NCBI RefSeq assembly: GCF_905475395.1
Contig: NC_058337.1
Coordinates: 99,256,368-99,320,367 of the forward strand
From: Chrysoperla carnea
Taxonomy: Eukaryota; Arthropoda; Insecta; Neuroptera; Chrysopidae
Length of the DNA stretch: 64,000 nt
Direction of reading: 5' to 3'
The translations under genes were made by a program, and so were the position numbers. Below are positions 55,001-63,954 of this stretch, piece by piece (within the stretch, counting starts at the first letter, position 1; each line of letters opens with the position of its first letter). The notes beneath the pieces are model-generated. The model was given only the letters and a program-made list of their open reading frames with translations. It did not search any database and had not been told where the DNA came from.

Positions 55001-58000
55001 ATGTGCATCATAGTCGAGGATTATATAGCTGTGTTTATATATCATCAACCTAGTAACAACACCACGACCTCTTTCTTCTAGACCACCGAGTTTGCCTTAT
55101 GTCGATATGGTGATTAAAATTACGGACAAAACAGCACAAAAAAAATCAACTTGACTTCGGAAAGACGAAGAGGGAAGATTACAATCATAATGTCAAAGGT
55201 AATTAAGATCAGGCTAAGTGTTCCTAGCATAAACAAAGTAATGGGAATTAATTCCAACAAGCGAAATCCTGGATTCCGCAAAGTTTAACTAATAAAAAAA
55301 TTTAAGTAAAAATACTTTAGAAGGTATGATTTGTTTAAAAAAAACACAGTAATCTACAAAAATTTCGTCTACAAAAAAACAATTTCGATTGTCTATAAGA
55401 ATTTTAATATAGTTAGCTAGCTATAAAAATCCGTTACCAACTATACTAAAATTAAGAGAGAGAAGAATCTTAATTTTCCAAGACAATATTTTACCCATTA
55501 ACTAACAAATCAAGTTAAATAAAAGCTTGTAATAACGATGCAAGTTCTAAAAAAAATGCAGAATTTAAAGTCATATAATAACTACTCTCCAAATTACCTT
55601 AAATATAAATGATAAACTATCCACATAAAATCCAAAATGAATTGTATGACCAGTTTGTTGAGGCATAGTCTCATGATGCCATTCATCGTCACCCGTTGGA
55701 AATATAGATGGTATAAAGCTCCATGCCCAACCAGTCCATGTTTCATCACCCATTTGTGATTCATTTTCTAATAATAAATTTATTAGTTAAAATTTTGTTT
55801 AATAAAAATAATAAACAAATACTAACCGCTATCAATTTCATCTGTTTGAGATAGTGTATCATCATCTTCGGGCCTCTTTGAATATCTTTGCATTAATATT
55901 TGACTCAGTAAAATTAATCGAATTAACATTGGAATTTGTTGTTCGGTCATACTAAATTCCAAGCTAAAAACAAGAAAAGATTTTGATTGTTCATATAGAT
56001 TCAAATAGGTTGCAGTTATATGACTTCATAGTTGCAACCATGGAGGTTAGAGAGAAGGAGAACGATCGCTGTAGGAAATAGTGTCCCAGAATTACGGACA
56101 AAATAAGTGAGGCGCAGCGATCGCTAAGTTGTCTCAATAAAAGCGGGCTGTTGTTAAATTTGTACATTATGCAATTAACTTCACCTACTTATACTCATAA
56201 ACAACTAACTTCGTAGATACTACTTACCGACGAATTTTCAGGGACAGGCGCGCTAATGTTTTAGCGCGTAGCGATCGTTTTCCTTCTCTCTAATCTCCAT
56301 GGTTGCAACAAAGCATTCATATTGGCTGAATTTAAAAAATGGTAAAAAATTATACTGAAGTTTAAACAAGAGGGGAAAAATATTTGACGGAGCTTCATTG
56401 TAAAATAAGAATATTACATTTTGTTAAAAGAAAATATAATATTACTACAGAACTTGTTACCAAAGAGCCTTAGGTTAGGTTAGGTTAAAGTGGCTGTCCT
56501 GGGGTGGGACACACTTAGACTATAGGTCCCAAGGAGCTTTAATAGGAGAAGAAAGTAGTTCGCTAACTATTTACACGGCTTTAAAAAAAAAAGTTCGTTT
56601 TAATATACCTTGCACAATGTAAATCAACTCGTAAAACAGAATATTTTTTTGTATACAATGGATGATAACATTGTAATATTCTTAATTCCAGTGAACATCG
56701 ATATAGCATTGGTTCTTGATACACATCAATTTTTCCAGCAGCATTTCGCTTATCCAAACAGATTGTTAAATCAGTAATGGTCATTAATTTTCTTAGAAAT
56801 GTAAATCCTGTTGATATATCTATAAAATTAAAGTTAATCTAAATAAGATTCCATTTAAATAATACAGCATGGGAGCTGAAAAATTATTTAAATATACTTA
56901 GCAAAAGAATTAAAGGATAACTTTTTTAACACCAAATGGTACCAAAATTTCAAAGAGGTTTGTGCGAAAGATGATCGATTCTGAATCTAGAGTACTTCAT
57001 TAACATGCTTAAAAATTTGAATCATCGCTTTGTGTCGAAATTTGAAAGAGATATTTTAGTCTTTAAATTTTTATAAAGTTTGAAAGCGTGTAAGATAGAC
57101 CGCCTTTCTGACACTAAGATTACCGTACTAATACAGAAATAGTCATATTTTGGTAAAAAAAGGATCGAAAATTTAAATAAAATACATGAAATCAAAGATA
57201 ATTTTGTTAGGAGTAACTTTTAAGAGCGATATTTTCGTCATAAATTCCACGTTCCACAAGAACACACAGGAAAGTTGATTTTTTTTTTTTTTTGAAAATA
57301 ACATTTTTAACCCTTAAAACCCTCTCAGTGCACAGAATAACCAAAGTTTTTTTCCATGAACTTTAACCTATCAAAAAATCTTAAACCAAAATTTATTTGT
57401 TATTACGGTAATTTTTGACAATCTTTTCCTGTACTATTAGTGTCGTTTAGAAAAAGGTCATGTGCAAAAATATTTTTCTTCGCAGGTGACTTTTACCAAA
57501 AAAGTTGCCTACGGCCACTTGTGTTCAAGTTTGAGCACTTGTGCTATAAATCTATTTGAATACTGTTAAAATAATTTGATACCTGTAAATGTTGGTAGCC
57601 AATTTTGATTAGCTGATGATAGTTTCAACATACGAATATTAACAGAAACCACAATATCTTCTTCAACATATTTTAATATTAAATTGTTACAATTGATACA
57701 GATATTATTAACAATTTTCGTTACTAAATTTTGCATATACCCAGGTGGAGTAGTGACAACATCCTCTCTAAAAATTATTCAAAAAAAAAAATATAATATC
57801 TCTTTTACTCTTTAAAACTTGAAACGTCGAAATATGAAAATCAAAAAGCACGAATTACATAAACTTGACTTTCGAGACACAATTAAAACCCAATTTTTTA
57901 TTGCCAAATTTATCTATTCTCCAAATAGCAGATAAAAAGAATAATAGAAATTTCGCTTCATCATAGGCTCACGGTCTTTAATTGATTAAAGCAATAGGGA

Positions 58001-59283
58001 ATATTCATGAAATTTAAATTTGATTCAAATAGTTTTCTTCCGTAATCTTAATGACTGGACATTTCAACTAAACCATTATTTTAGTAATTAATATCTTTTT
58101 AATTACTTAAAATTAATTAATAAAAGTACAAAATCAATGAGGGCATTTAAAAATTTTTAAAACGGAAATTCAAATTTTTATACGGACATGACATCATAGT
58201 ACGGGCTTGTCAAATTTGTTGACATATTGTATGATATTAATTACTTACATTTTAAATGGTATTTCATTAAATTATACTATTCTACGGCTTTTTATTAGAA
58301 AACTTAATAATAACGAGTGCAAATTCTATGTTGTAAATTCATTTTCTTAAAGTGTAAATTATACATTGAACGTACTTATACGTCATCAACAAAGAGCGCC
58401 AAAAAACTGTGTTTAAATATCTCAAAATTATAATGTATTTGAAATATTTTTTTTACACTTAAATACAGCATTTTTAAGCAGTATTTATATTTTTTACTTT
58501 GTTATAACGGTGTAAACAATGAATTAAAAATATAAAAAAAATACATGAATATTCCCTATTGGGACAAATTTTGATATTTTAATTCTCTATATAAAGTTGT
58601 ATTATAAATATTCTTACTCTGGTTTTAATTTTTTACGCCTTTCATCTCGTTTTTGTCCTGATGAACTGTTTGATTCTGCTTCTGCATTTTCATCTTTTAG
58701 TTTTAAAATACATTCTAAAAATTACAATTATACAATGAGATTTTGATATTTCATTGATTTTTAAAATTTATAGAAATTTAATGTAGGTAAATACCACCTT
58801 TTATTGGATAAATAGGATAAATTTGGATAGATTTATTAAGAAAATTATTATGAATCATACCTATCGTGTTTATTGTAATAGTAATTGGTTCCGAAGCAAG
58901 TTTTGTCCATGGTACATGAATAATCAAATCATGAATATGCCCGGAAATAAAACTTAAAGGTAAATGCAGTTCTTGTTCCAAGACTTCTAATCGCAAGTCT
59001 AAGTTATGAAATGATGCATCACCACCCCACAAAGACACCTAAAATAAATCATTACTTGAGTTATAATATTAAACAGAATATTTTTCAATTAATAATTGAA
59101 TTAATTATAAATTGCTATTAATTTCTCTGGGTCTAAAAAGTAACTTTATGGTGTTTAGGACAATTATTTTTAAGTACGGTAAAAAGCAAAATATACCTGT
59201 GCATCTTCTGGGCGAAAATTTTTTATATATTTATCAACATAACTTAAGAGTATTGGCGTTAAATACGATTCTAACTTAAACAT
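24640..59283 (-). CDS. VPS13B: VPS13B (COH1) bridge-like lipid transfer protein, complete, 47 coding exons
   Basis: Coding exons, 5' to 3' on the minus strand: 59197-59283, 58861-59038, 58618-58714, 57583-57767, 56609-56819, 55827-55963, 55598-55767, 54742-54951, 54419-54675, 53166-53478, 52111-52453, 50750-50884, 48390-48639, 47468-47655, 47225-47406, 46136-46430, 45704-46047, 44422-44644, 43391-43812, 42470-42802, 41472-41678, 41268-41389, 40793-41132, 40442-40636, 39530-39944, 38821-39288, 38060-38427, 37036-37796, 36133-36674, 35156-35417, 34443-34644, 33463-33627, 33278-33394, 31976-32175, 31764-31883, 31520-31694, 30750-31044, 30078-30223, 29906-30001, 29518-29680, 28881-29098, 28265-28505, 27628-28035, 27374-27550, 26216-26437, 25679-26145, 24640-24873. 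Every junction keeps phase; the total is 11,886 nt, or 3,961 residues, close to the roughly 4,000 of human VPS13B. ATG sits in a CACCATG context. VPS13 proteins are long hydrophobic grooves that move lipids between membranes; VPS13B is linked to the Golgi and to Cohen syndrome in humans. Confidence 0.93.
27001..27085 (+). repeat. Repeat family A, 5' fragment in VPS13B intron 44
   Basis: ACAAGTGAAATAAACAATTA and TGTTGAAATGCCCTGTATAG match the family A 5' end with about a dozen substitutions. Downstream similarity fades after about 27085, so this is a truncated or decayed copy. The rest of the 936-nt intron is AT-rich. Confidence 0.6.
31096..31489. mobile_element. TTAA-flanked MITE in VPS13B intron 36
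   Basis: ATGAAACTTCTATAG directly follows TTAA at the left (31096-31099) and is inverted as CTATAGAAGTTTCAT directly before TTAA at the right (31486-31489). The element is about 390 bp and non-coding. It fills most of the 475-nt intron; without it and one TTAA the intron would be close to 85 nt. The TTAA duplication suggests piggyBac- or Kolobok-type mobilisation, although the ends are not the classic CCC of piggyBac. Confidence 0.8.
31520..31883 (-). CDS. VPS13B: VPS13B exons 35-36 with an ambiguous donor
   Basis: Exon 35 begins at 31883 and encodes LILSGLTTV, LERFWLRINDTPLTP and EEATKK. The strongest donor nearby (GTAAGA, exon end 31737) would include an in-frame TAA at 31757-31759 and leave an intron of only 42 nt. 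A weak donor (GTTTTA, exon end 31764) removes the stop, keeps phase with exon 36 (MNAIPLTQW) and gives a 69-nt intron, which is normal for this gene. I used 31764. A sequencing error or real disruption remains possible. Confidence 0.7.
31976..39288 (-). CDS. VPS13B: VPS13B exons 26-34: VAB and SHR-BD region
   Basis: Residues about 1947-2975. In this family the region contains the VAB (adaptor-binding) beta-propeller-like repeats and the DUF1162/SHR-BD segment. Exon 28 (residues about 2226-2479) and exon 29 (about 2479-2659) are the two longest exons and include SPRALAACIRIDSYFNPVLI and VPFEIGTDGTRVCIVEGK. Exon 30 contains LHERGHFLSVWCQIIVQHF, and exons 32-33 contain LIELLPWCLMINITGNTI and GFGIHGTWYISHPIELSAV, matching the pattern of VAB repeats. 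Domain limits are inferred by position. Confidence 0.85.
32176..33277 (-). other. VPS13B: VPS13B intron 33 with decayed retroposon
   Basis: This is a 1.1-kb intron without exons. Bases about 32696-32775 carry, on the minus strand, ACCCGCTTCGCTGGGCAA and a GC-richer flank, matching the retroposon at 7513. I found nothing else in it. Confidence 0.5.
33628..34442 (-). other. VPS13B: VPS13B intron 31, nothing recognised
   Basis: This 815-nt intron is AT-rich except for a GC-richer patch at about 34080-34278. That patch holds a plus-strand open frame of 78 codons with no domain I can name, and splice-site context does not connect it to anything. A decayed insert is the simplest reading. Confidence 0.4.
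35619..35716. repeat. Imperfect palindrome in VPS13B intron 29
   Basis: GTCATCTTGTCGGCTG (35625-35640) is inverted with two mismatches as CAACCGACAAGACGAC downstream. The whole structure runs from TCGTATG to GTACGA. It may be a small MITE with worn ends. The rest of the 715-nt intron is featureless. Confidence 0.45.
37856..37950 (+). repeat. Repeat family A, 5' fragment in VPS13B intron 27
   Basis: ACAAGTGAAAACAAACAACT and TGACTGAGTGAATTGTTGAA match the family A 5' end and start 60 nt from exon 28. Only the first part of the element is recognisable. The intron is 263 nt in total. Confidence 0.65.
39530..46047 (-). CDS. VPS13B: VPS13B exons 17-25: central region
   Basis: Residues about 1080-1946. 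Exon 17 has an unusual Cys/His cluster (residues about 1131-1165) described in the findings. Exon 20 (EIDITVQPIDILISISTLKN) is a groove unit that recurs in VPS13 proteins. Exon 18 starts at 44644 (VCLILHLASK); a nearer AG would break phase. Exon 23 encodes a basic then acidic linker (RRHPKFRYSYRRKNS, TDTDGEGVKDSGVEVTDE), probably a surface loop. All junctions are in phase. Confidence 0.88.
41804..42227. repeat. Inverted CCCC-ACCAC segments and hairpin in VPS13B intron 20
   Basis: TTTCCCCACCAC at about 41804 is inverted as GTGGTGGGGGAA near 42189. The right part also forms its own hairpin: GTGGGGGAACTTTC (42191-42204) and GAAAGTTCCCCAC (42215-42227) around a 10-nt loop. The block is slightly GC-richer than the intron around it. 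A MITE is likely but its ends are not fixed. Confidence 0.4.
42847..43372. mobile_element. ~526-bp element with 16-bp inverted ends in VPS13B intron 19
   Basis: ACGCTGTGTCTACCTA at the left is the exact reverse complement of TAGGTAGACACAGCGT at the right. Flanks TTTTAATA and TTCTAATA resemble a worn 8-bp target duplication, hinting at a hAT-like element. The interior is non-coding and contains a palindrome at about 43045-43073 (CCTATGGTCCAA and TTGAACCATAGG). Removing the element leaves an intron of about 62 nt. Confidence 0.7.
44645..45703 (-). other. VPS13B: VPS13B intron 17, dispersed-repeat traces only
   Basis: This is a 1.06-kb AT-rich intron. Bases about 45595-45665 share CCCTCGAAAGAA and CCCTGTTATTAATCAG phrases with sequence near 5170-5230, so a dispersed repeat family is present. 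No exon was missed: exons 17 and 18 join in phase. Confidence 0.45.
46136..54951 (-). CDS. VPS13B: VPS13B exons 8-16: extended groove region
   Basis: Residues about 356-1079. These exons encode beta-rich sequence typical of the repeated groove units of VPS13 proteins. Phrases that look family-like include HRITAVYKAAMAYDY (exon 10), PNNIFNLPRLTIEA (exon 11) and LEIHLEDIKYRYVGTP (exon 13). Exon 10 ends after an Arg-rich run (RRRR) at a GTACGT donor, chosen because it keeps the frame into exon 11. Exon 15 encodes a Ser/Thr/Asp-rich, probably disordered stretch. The intron between exons 12 and 13 carries the CXC-protein element. Confidence 0.88.
46612..46813. mobile_element. ~202-bp MITE flanked by TA in VPS13B intron 15
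   Basis: TTGGGATCCGTCAAATGGG at the left is inverted as CCCATTTGACGGATCCCAA at the right, with TA directly outside both ends. This is the layout of a Tc1/mariner-type MITE. The interior is non-coding. The 19-bp ends are identical, suggesting a fairly young insertion. The remaining sequence of the 794-nt intron is featureless. Confidence 0.8.
48741..50176. mobile_element. 1.4-kb element with ~285-bp inverted arms carrying a CXC-protein frame
   Basis: The arms are 48741-49030 and 49891-50176, nearly identical in inverted orientation. Shared landmarks are TGCAAAAGGTCGGGTAGTTT at the ends, TCCACCTCGGGGTGCCAAGG, a very GC-rich CGCGGGGCGCGCCAC, CTCGCGAACGGTTTATTTTA and CCAACACCAGGTTTGTAGCG. The roughly 860-bp centre holds the plus-strand open frame at 49182-49616, opposite to VPS13B. 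It lies in the 2.1-kb intron between exons 12 and 13. No clean target duplication is visible; outside the arms, CAGTAAAT (48709) and TTTTACTG (50192) are also inverted, so the true ends may lie slightly further out. The superfamily is unknown to me. Confidence 0.85.
49182..49616 (+). CDS. Transposon-borne cysteine-rich CXC (tesmin/TSO1-like) protein
   Basis: This open frame of 144 codons lies inside the inverted-arm element. Residues 22-24 are WGW. From residue 51 the cysteines follow C-x-C-x3-C-x3-C-x-C-x6-C-x3-C-x-C-x5-C, including CGCRKAGLIC, close to one CXC unit of tesmin/TSO1 DNA-binding proteins. The C-terminal half is acidic (EDEDD, EENKEHQAELE). I recall similar WGW plus CXC tails at the ends of long, uncharacterised arthropod proteins that look mobile, so this may be the remaining C-terminus of a larger protein. 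Base composition is GC-richer than the surroundings. The start is uncertain because the frame may extend without an ATG. Whether it is expressed is unknown. Confidence 0.65.
   Translation: MLKSIIFKIQKWLGQEKNPLEWGWVSTRFGLSPLKMDRDAAPESLLKMISCNCKKACKNSCGCRKAGLICSSLCTCSLGESCENVSEINPFEGSFEDEDDMLASINNSKHEDIGELNFPLDEENKEHQAELEHFHPGPSKMRKL
50908..51506 (+). repeat. Repeat family A, copy 3 (near full length) in VPS13B intron 11
   Basis: This starts ACAAGTGAAAACAAACAATT with ATACCATGTATA at 50949, and ends TGCATGGTATAAAAA. It has all family landmarks, including a run of GACAGACGGACAGACGG, GGTTTTATAAACACCTATAC and AAGCGTTACAAACTTGGGAC. It is the longest copy and the best template for defining the family. 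The rest of the intron to 52110 is AT-rich, with two similar GAATTCTGTCACGTATTCC / GGATTCTGTCACGTATTCC blocks (about 51760 and 51885) that look like a local duplication. Confidence 0.8.
53565..53742. repeat. Direct repeat pair of ~52 bp in VPS13B intron 9
   Basis: Bases 53565-53616 and 53689-53740 are about 90% identical. Each contains CACTTCCTGTTTTAATT, then TAC(A/G)AATTA and CAGTTGGCG. They are separated by about 73 bp. This could be a mini-satellite remnant or the paired ends of a small element in direct orientation. Confidence 0.65.
55598..59283 (-). CDS. VPS13B: VPS13B exons 1-7: N-terminal chorein region
   Basis: Residues about 1-355. The start MFKLESYLTPIL and the following SLWGGDA, LEVLEQELHLPLSF and HVPWTKLASEP match the VPS13B chorein domain, the mouth of the lipid groove. 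Exon 3 (ECILKLKD followed by a Ser/Lys-rich stretch) matches the known linker. Exon 5 carries TICLDKRNAAGKIDVYQEP, also diagnostic of VPS13B rather than VPS13A, C or D. Exon 6 ends in an acidic EDDDTLSQTDE segment. A pyrimidine-rich AG just upstream of the ATG (ctatttctag, about 59300) suggests a non-coding first exon further upstream. Confidence 0.92.
56031..56309. mobile_element. 279-bp MITE with ~40-bp inverted ends in VPS13B intron 5
   Basis: GTTGCAACCATGGAGGTTAG and AGAGAAGGAGAACGATCGCT at the left are inverted, with two mismatches, as AGCGATCGTTTTCCTTCTCT and CTAATCTCCATGGTTGCAAC at the right. The interior is non-coding with GCGCGC-type palindromes. No exact target duplication is seen, although CTTCATA and ATTCATA lie close outside the ends. 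Confidence 0.75.
56470..56538 (+). repeat. Short (TTAGG)3 tract with a GC-richer tail
   Basis: TTAGGTTAGGTTAGGTTA, the insect telomere-type repeat, is followed by AAGTGGCTGTCCTGGGGTGG, GACACACTTAGACTATAGGT and CCC. I recall a similar combination scattered through several insect genomes, but cannot name it. It is too short to be a relocated telomere. Confidence 0.55.
56820..58617 (-). other. VPS13B: VPS13B introns 3 and 4, nothing beyond exon 4
   Basis: Introns at 56820-57582 and 57768-58617 are AT-rich. I see no repeats with clear ends, no extra exons and no RNA genes in them. Confidence 0.5.
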
Positions 59284-60710
59284 GGTGATGGCAAAACCCT
59301 AGAAATAGAAAAATTGGGAAAATTAAAAATATTGGAGAAAACGAGAAAACTTTATACTTAGAAAGTAAAATTTTCCCACTTGACATTCTTCTTGATGTTT
59401 TGTTCGTTCACTCAATCATTATGCTTTCCAAAAAATTTTAACCTCTAATGAAAATCCATATCGGTTTCTAAGAGAGTTACAAAAAGGCAACAATCATATG
59501 TCAAACTAACTGTTGAAACAAAAGGTGTAAAATTCTAGTAAGGCCTGTCTCACCATCCCGCTTTTAAGATGACAAATGTCATCTACTTGTCATGATGGGA
59601 ACTGACATGGAGGCTTAAAAAACATGTCGGAAAGTAACTTACACTTTTAAATGTTTAACCATGTGATAGTTAAAAAAATCCTTTTTCGTTTTCTAATCGT
59701 CGTTTGTTGATGAAAATTTATTTATAATTAATGTGGACTTTAATGAAAATTACGTAAAAATTATGCTCAAAGCTTTAAAGTTGGCGTTTTTTGAACGTTT
59801 GTTACATGAGACGATTTGTCAGTTCCTAGAATAATATAGGTTACGCTTTCTAATTTACAATTCCTATCATTCTCATACATAATTGCCAATTTTTACAAAC
59901 ATTTTAGGATATGTATTTATTATAATAAAATTAAATAATAAACAGGTAAAAGCAAACAGCGGTCTTTCACCCAAGTGCTCATTGAAGCAAAGTTGCTACA
60001 ATCAGCACTTTCATCATATCTTGTCCTGTCAATTACAAGTACAAGAAAAAAATTATTAGCAAATTAAGTGCAGCCGTTTTTAGGTGTTGCGCAGACAAAC
60101 ATTTGTAGAAATTTATATTATATATTATTTCGCTTATTTTTCTGTCAGTTCGCGAGATCTTCTTTATCCCTTCGTCAAATTCCATGATTTAACTCTCATT
60201 ATAAAGCTTATCGTGCCGGTTAATGGTGAAAAATAGATCTATGGTCTAAAAATGTACCGCTGTGGTACCATTGCATCATCTAATAAAATATTATTAATAA
60301 TCTATGATTTATGTCAGAAATATTTTCAACGTATCCCTTGACGCGTTTTCATACGTAAGGTAACAGCCATGTGAAAGCAGCCTACCATATTGAAAACTTC
60401 TTGTAAAGTTGTAAAATGTACAATATTTCATAATAACTTTTAAGGTGTTTTAATTGTTTTTTTATAATTTTTTAGGTAAGAAATTTGTTTATGCAAGTTT
60501 TCTTGAATCTATAAATCAGACCTTGGTATACCCAGACCTTTATAAGTATGAATTTATTCAAAGCTATAATTTTTAAATATTTTAAATGATGACGTTTTTA
60601 GGCCCTTTTTGATTACGTATTAATGTTTCCAACAAGTTATAGATATTTGATTTAATACAATTTAAAACTTTTAAAAACCAAAAATTAAAAATTTCTGTTT
60701 CAAATATAGT
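59284..60710. promoter_or_regulatory. Divergent VPS13B/TRABD intergenic region
   Basis: These 1.43 kb separate the two start codons and must include both 5' UTRs and promoters unless non-coding first exons lie elsewhere. Both ATGs are preceded closely by acceptor-like sequences (ctatttctag for VPS13B, caaatatag for TRABD), so each may have a 5' UTR intron. A hairpin-prone AGATGACAAATGTCATCTAC lies at about 59568. No TATA box could be assigned with confidence. Confidence 0.45.
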
Positions 60711-63700
60711 ATGGCTGAATCTGGACCGTCCACGGTATCTGGTGATACAAGTCCTTTAACATCAGAAAAAAGTAGTGGAAGCGAAAATTTTGAAGAATTA
60801 GGTGGAGATGAATTTGAATTATCTACAAATCCACTTGGAAATGATGATGTTAAAATCGTAGTAAATGAACCTGAACCCAATGAATCACCAACACATATTG
60901 ATGATAATCTACCAGAGACTGTTACACTATTAAGGACTCCAGAAGGCGGCAAAGTTTATTTAATAGGTGATTAGTATCATAATTATTTCTAACTCATAAT
61001 ATTTATTATTCTGCCGCTTCAATTACCTTAAAATGTATTTCCTACAGCAAACATGTAACACCCAAAATATGCTTAGAACAGAATATTTATAGAAACTGTA
61101 CAATAGAATTCTAACTTGACAAATGAGAATGCAACTCATAGTTCCTCAGCGTAAATTTTCGGCGTAGAATGTGCGCATCAATGTGGCTTGCTTTTTCTTG
61201 TTGTGTTATACGCACTGAATGCGAAAATTATCTTCTTTCGATCTGCCGGAGGGACATGGGTATACAGTGCAGAAAGTTCAATTTTTTAATAAATTGCTCA
61301 AAGCGATTCCAGGCTTCGCTGAAGCTGTAAGTTTCTTTTTTTAGGTGTATTTAATTGAAATTTTTTACCCTGCGGGATAAGGGGGTTCTGCTAGGCAGCC
61401 GAACATTGCAGAAAATTTAGGATATATTTCAGGGTCTTGCAAGACATTTCTATCCTTAAATTTGGTATAGAGTGACGTATGCATTATTTATACGCTTTCG
61501 GCAGAAGTGTAATTTTAACTGGTTCGATAACATATCCGTAATCTCCCTATGCGAATTTTAAGAGTGGTCAAATTCTTCCTGCAAGGAATCCTAAATTTTC
61601 TGCATGTTTGGCAGCAATTTCCTGAAATAAGAAGTTTATAAAGTTTTAGCGAACCCCACAAATTCAAATAGCTTTGAACGTTAATACAAGGTCAAAAATG
61701 TCTGCACTGGAAATGTCCCATTGCCAGGTTAAGAAAATAATTTTCGTATTCGGTACAAATAATACGATAAGAAATCTAATATATGGTTCTTAAATGGGTT
61801 TTAATGTAATTTAATGCCAATTTGAGTTGAATTATAATTTTATTCTGTAAATTTTCAGGCACTGCCCACTTTAGTATTGAATCACAAAACGATGTTAGTA
61901 ATATTATTCAAGCTGTAGAACCCGATGTGGTTGTGGTTGAATTATGTTCTTCAAGACTAAATATTTTACAATTAGATGAAGAAACTATCATGCAAGAAGC
62001 AAAAAATATTAATTCGGAAAAGGTAATCAAGGAAACTATAATAAAATTAAGCTTAATCGATGTGATTAAAATAATATTTTTACCCGACTACCGCGAACAC
62101 AAAATTAACGCTGTAATTTTTAGTAGTCCACGTTACTTAGGTAGATTTTTCAAAAAACCTTAAGTTAAAAATGTATCGTGTTTGGTATCAAATCAAAATT
62201 CTTGGAACGCACTTTCTATCAAAATATAAACGTTGTAATCTTACTGCTTAAATAAAAGTTAAAAACTAAAACCTGACTAGACAAAAGATGAAAACAAGCA
62301 TAAGATACTCATAAAAAGGAATGAAGGAAAATTTTAAAAACACGAAAGTTTACTAAAAGTTGTCAGACCCACCTCTTTATTTTATGACGACAAAAACTTT
62401 TTTTTTTTATTATTCAACCTGCTTTTTATTAGTATATCAAAAACAGGAATCTGTCGAAAGTAAAGCCTGTGCGTGCGATCTCAAATTTTTCGAGTCGCGT
62501 GAATTATGTAAACTAATTAATTGTAGACTATCCTAAAATAGTTTTCTATAAATTTTTAAAGCGATAAAACTAGTTGAAACTTATTTCTACTTTTTAGGTC
62601 ATAGCAATGATTCGGCAAAATGGATTAACAAATGGTATCATGTATTTACTATTTTTAAATATGAGTGCTCATATTACGAAAGAATTGGGTATTGCTCCTG
62701 GTGGTGAATTCCGTACAGCATTCAATGAGGTATTTTCGAAATTAATAAAAAATTTCTAATGAGAAAAGATGGTGTTGGATGTAAGGGCATTTCTATGGTG
62801 TATTGCAGGTGGCTCACCTAATTTACATATTATTTTTAGATATCATTAAATAATTTATATAAACTTAAGCAAAGAAAAATATCAAAATATTCATATCGCT
62901 CATAGAATTTTTGCTTTAATTTAGGAATCGTCAGGTAATTTCATGAGAAAAATTCAATCACCACCCTGTTAAGCATAAATTTTAGATTAAGCAAATTGTT
63001 ACTAAAAAATATATGAACAAGGGACCGTTTATTTTCAAAATAAATTTTGGTTCGTTGTTTGATTAAGTATTGTTTCATTAAATAATAGGGTATTATCGTT
63101 AGTCAAAAATAAATAATGAAATTTGAAAAAAGTTAAAATTTATGTAAAAATATATTTAAATATTCTGATTTCGAGTCATAAAAACACTTTTTTCTTTTGA
63201 AATATTAATATTAAAAATCGTAATTTTTAAACTGTATATCACGTGACCTAAAACACGGGTAAGCCTTGCTGTGATAGCGGTTTGAGTCATCGACCATCAG
63301 TTAGTTCAGTGTAGACAGTTGGGTATAATATATACATAGATAAGTATATTTATATTATAATCCGATGTCTATGAATATATCTGTCAATATTATTTGTGTT
63401 ATTTCGTATAGTGATACCCATATTACGTCATCAAATTGGATGCCCGCGTTTTTGACAGTTTAAAAAAGGTTTAAAATTTAATTTAAGTTTTTGGCAAGAA
63501 AGCATGTGTATTTTTCCGAAATAAATTTTTGGAAAGTGGTCTGAGTAGTGGAATACCCTATTAGTTATTTACAAAATCCTGAAATAAATTTTTTAATTTA
63601 TAAAATTTATTTGCATTTACCGAATTTTGTAATAGTATTTTAACAAGTTTAAAAAATCTAAAAATAATTTTATTGTCAAAATATATTTCTCGAAATTACT

Positions 63701-63954
63701 ATACCGCAACATTACTCAAGTCTATAATTTCTTATTAGATTTAACAAATTTTGAAATTTTAATTTTCTACTTACTAATAATAAGTACTAATATCCGTTCT
63801 GGAAATTTTATTAGGCAAAAAAAATTAAAAACTGTTCAATTCATTTGGGTGATCGACCAATTAGCATCACTCTACAACGAGCATTAAAAGCGTTGTCCTG
63901 GTGGCAAACGATAAAATTAGCATGGCGATTACTTACAACAAATGATTCAATTAG
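60711..63954 (+). CDS. TRABD: TraB-domain (TRABD-type) protein, 5' part
   Basis: Coding exons are 60711-60966, 61859-62022, 62598-62729 and 63815-63954; all junctions are in phase and the gene continues past the window edge. Residues 1-70 are Ser/Glu/Asp-rich and probably disordered. The TraB domain starts at ETVTLLRTPEGGKVYLIG. Across the first intron lies GTAHFS, the family's GxxH motif. EPDVVVVELCSSR, APGGEFRTAFNE and IHLGDRPISITLQRAL follow, as in animal TRABD. TraB proteins share a fold with the Tiki metalloproteases, with GxxH supplying a proposed metal ligand; the role of TRABD itself is poorly defined. The ATG is the first in frame after an AG that could be an acceptor, so a 5' UTR intron is possible. 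Confidence 0.9.

Noticed and set aside
60671..60952. Minus-strand frame of 93 codons
   Set aside because: It is the antisense of TRABD exon 1, whose Ser/Glu-rich codons leave the opposite strand open.
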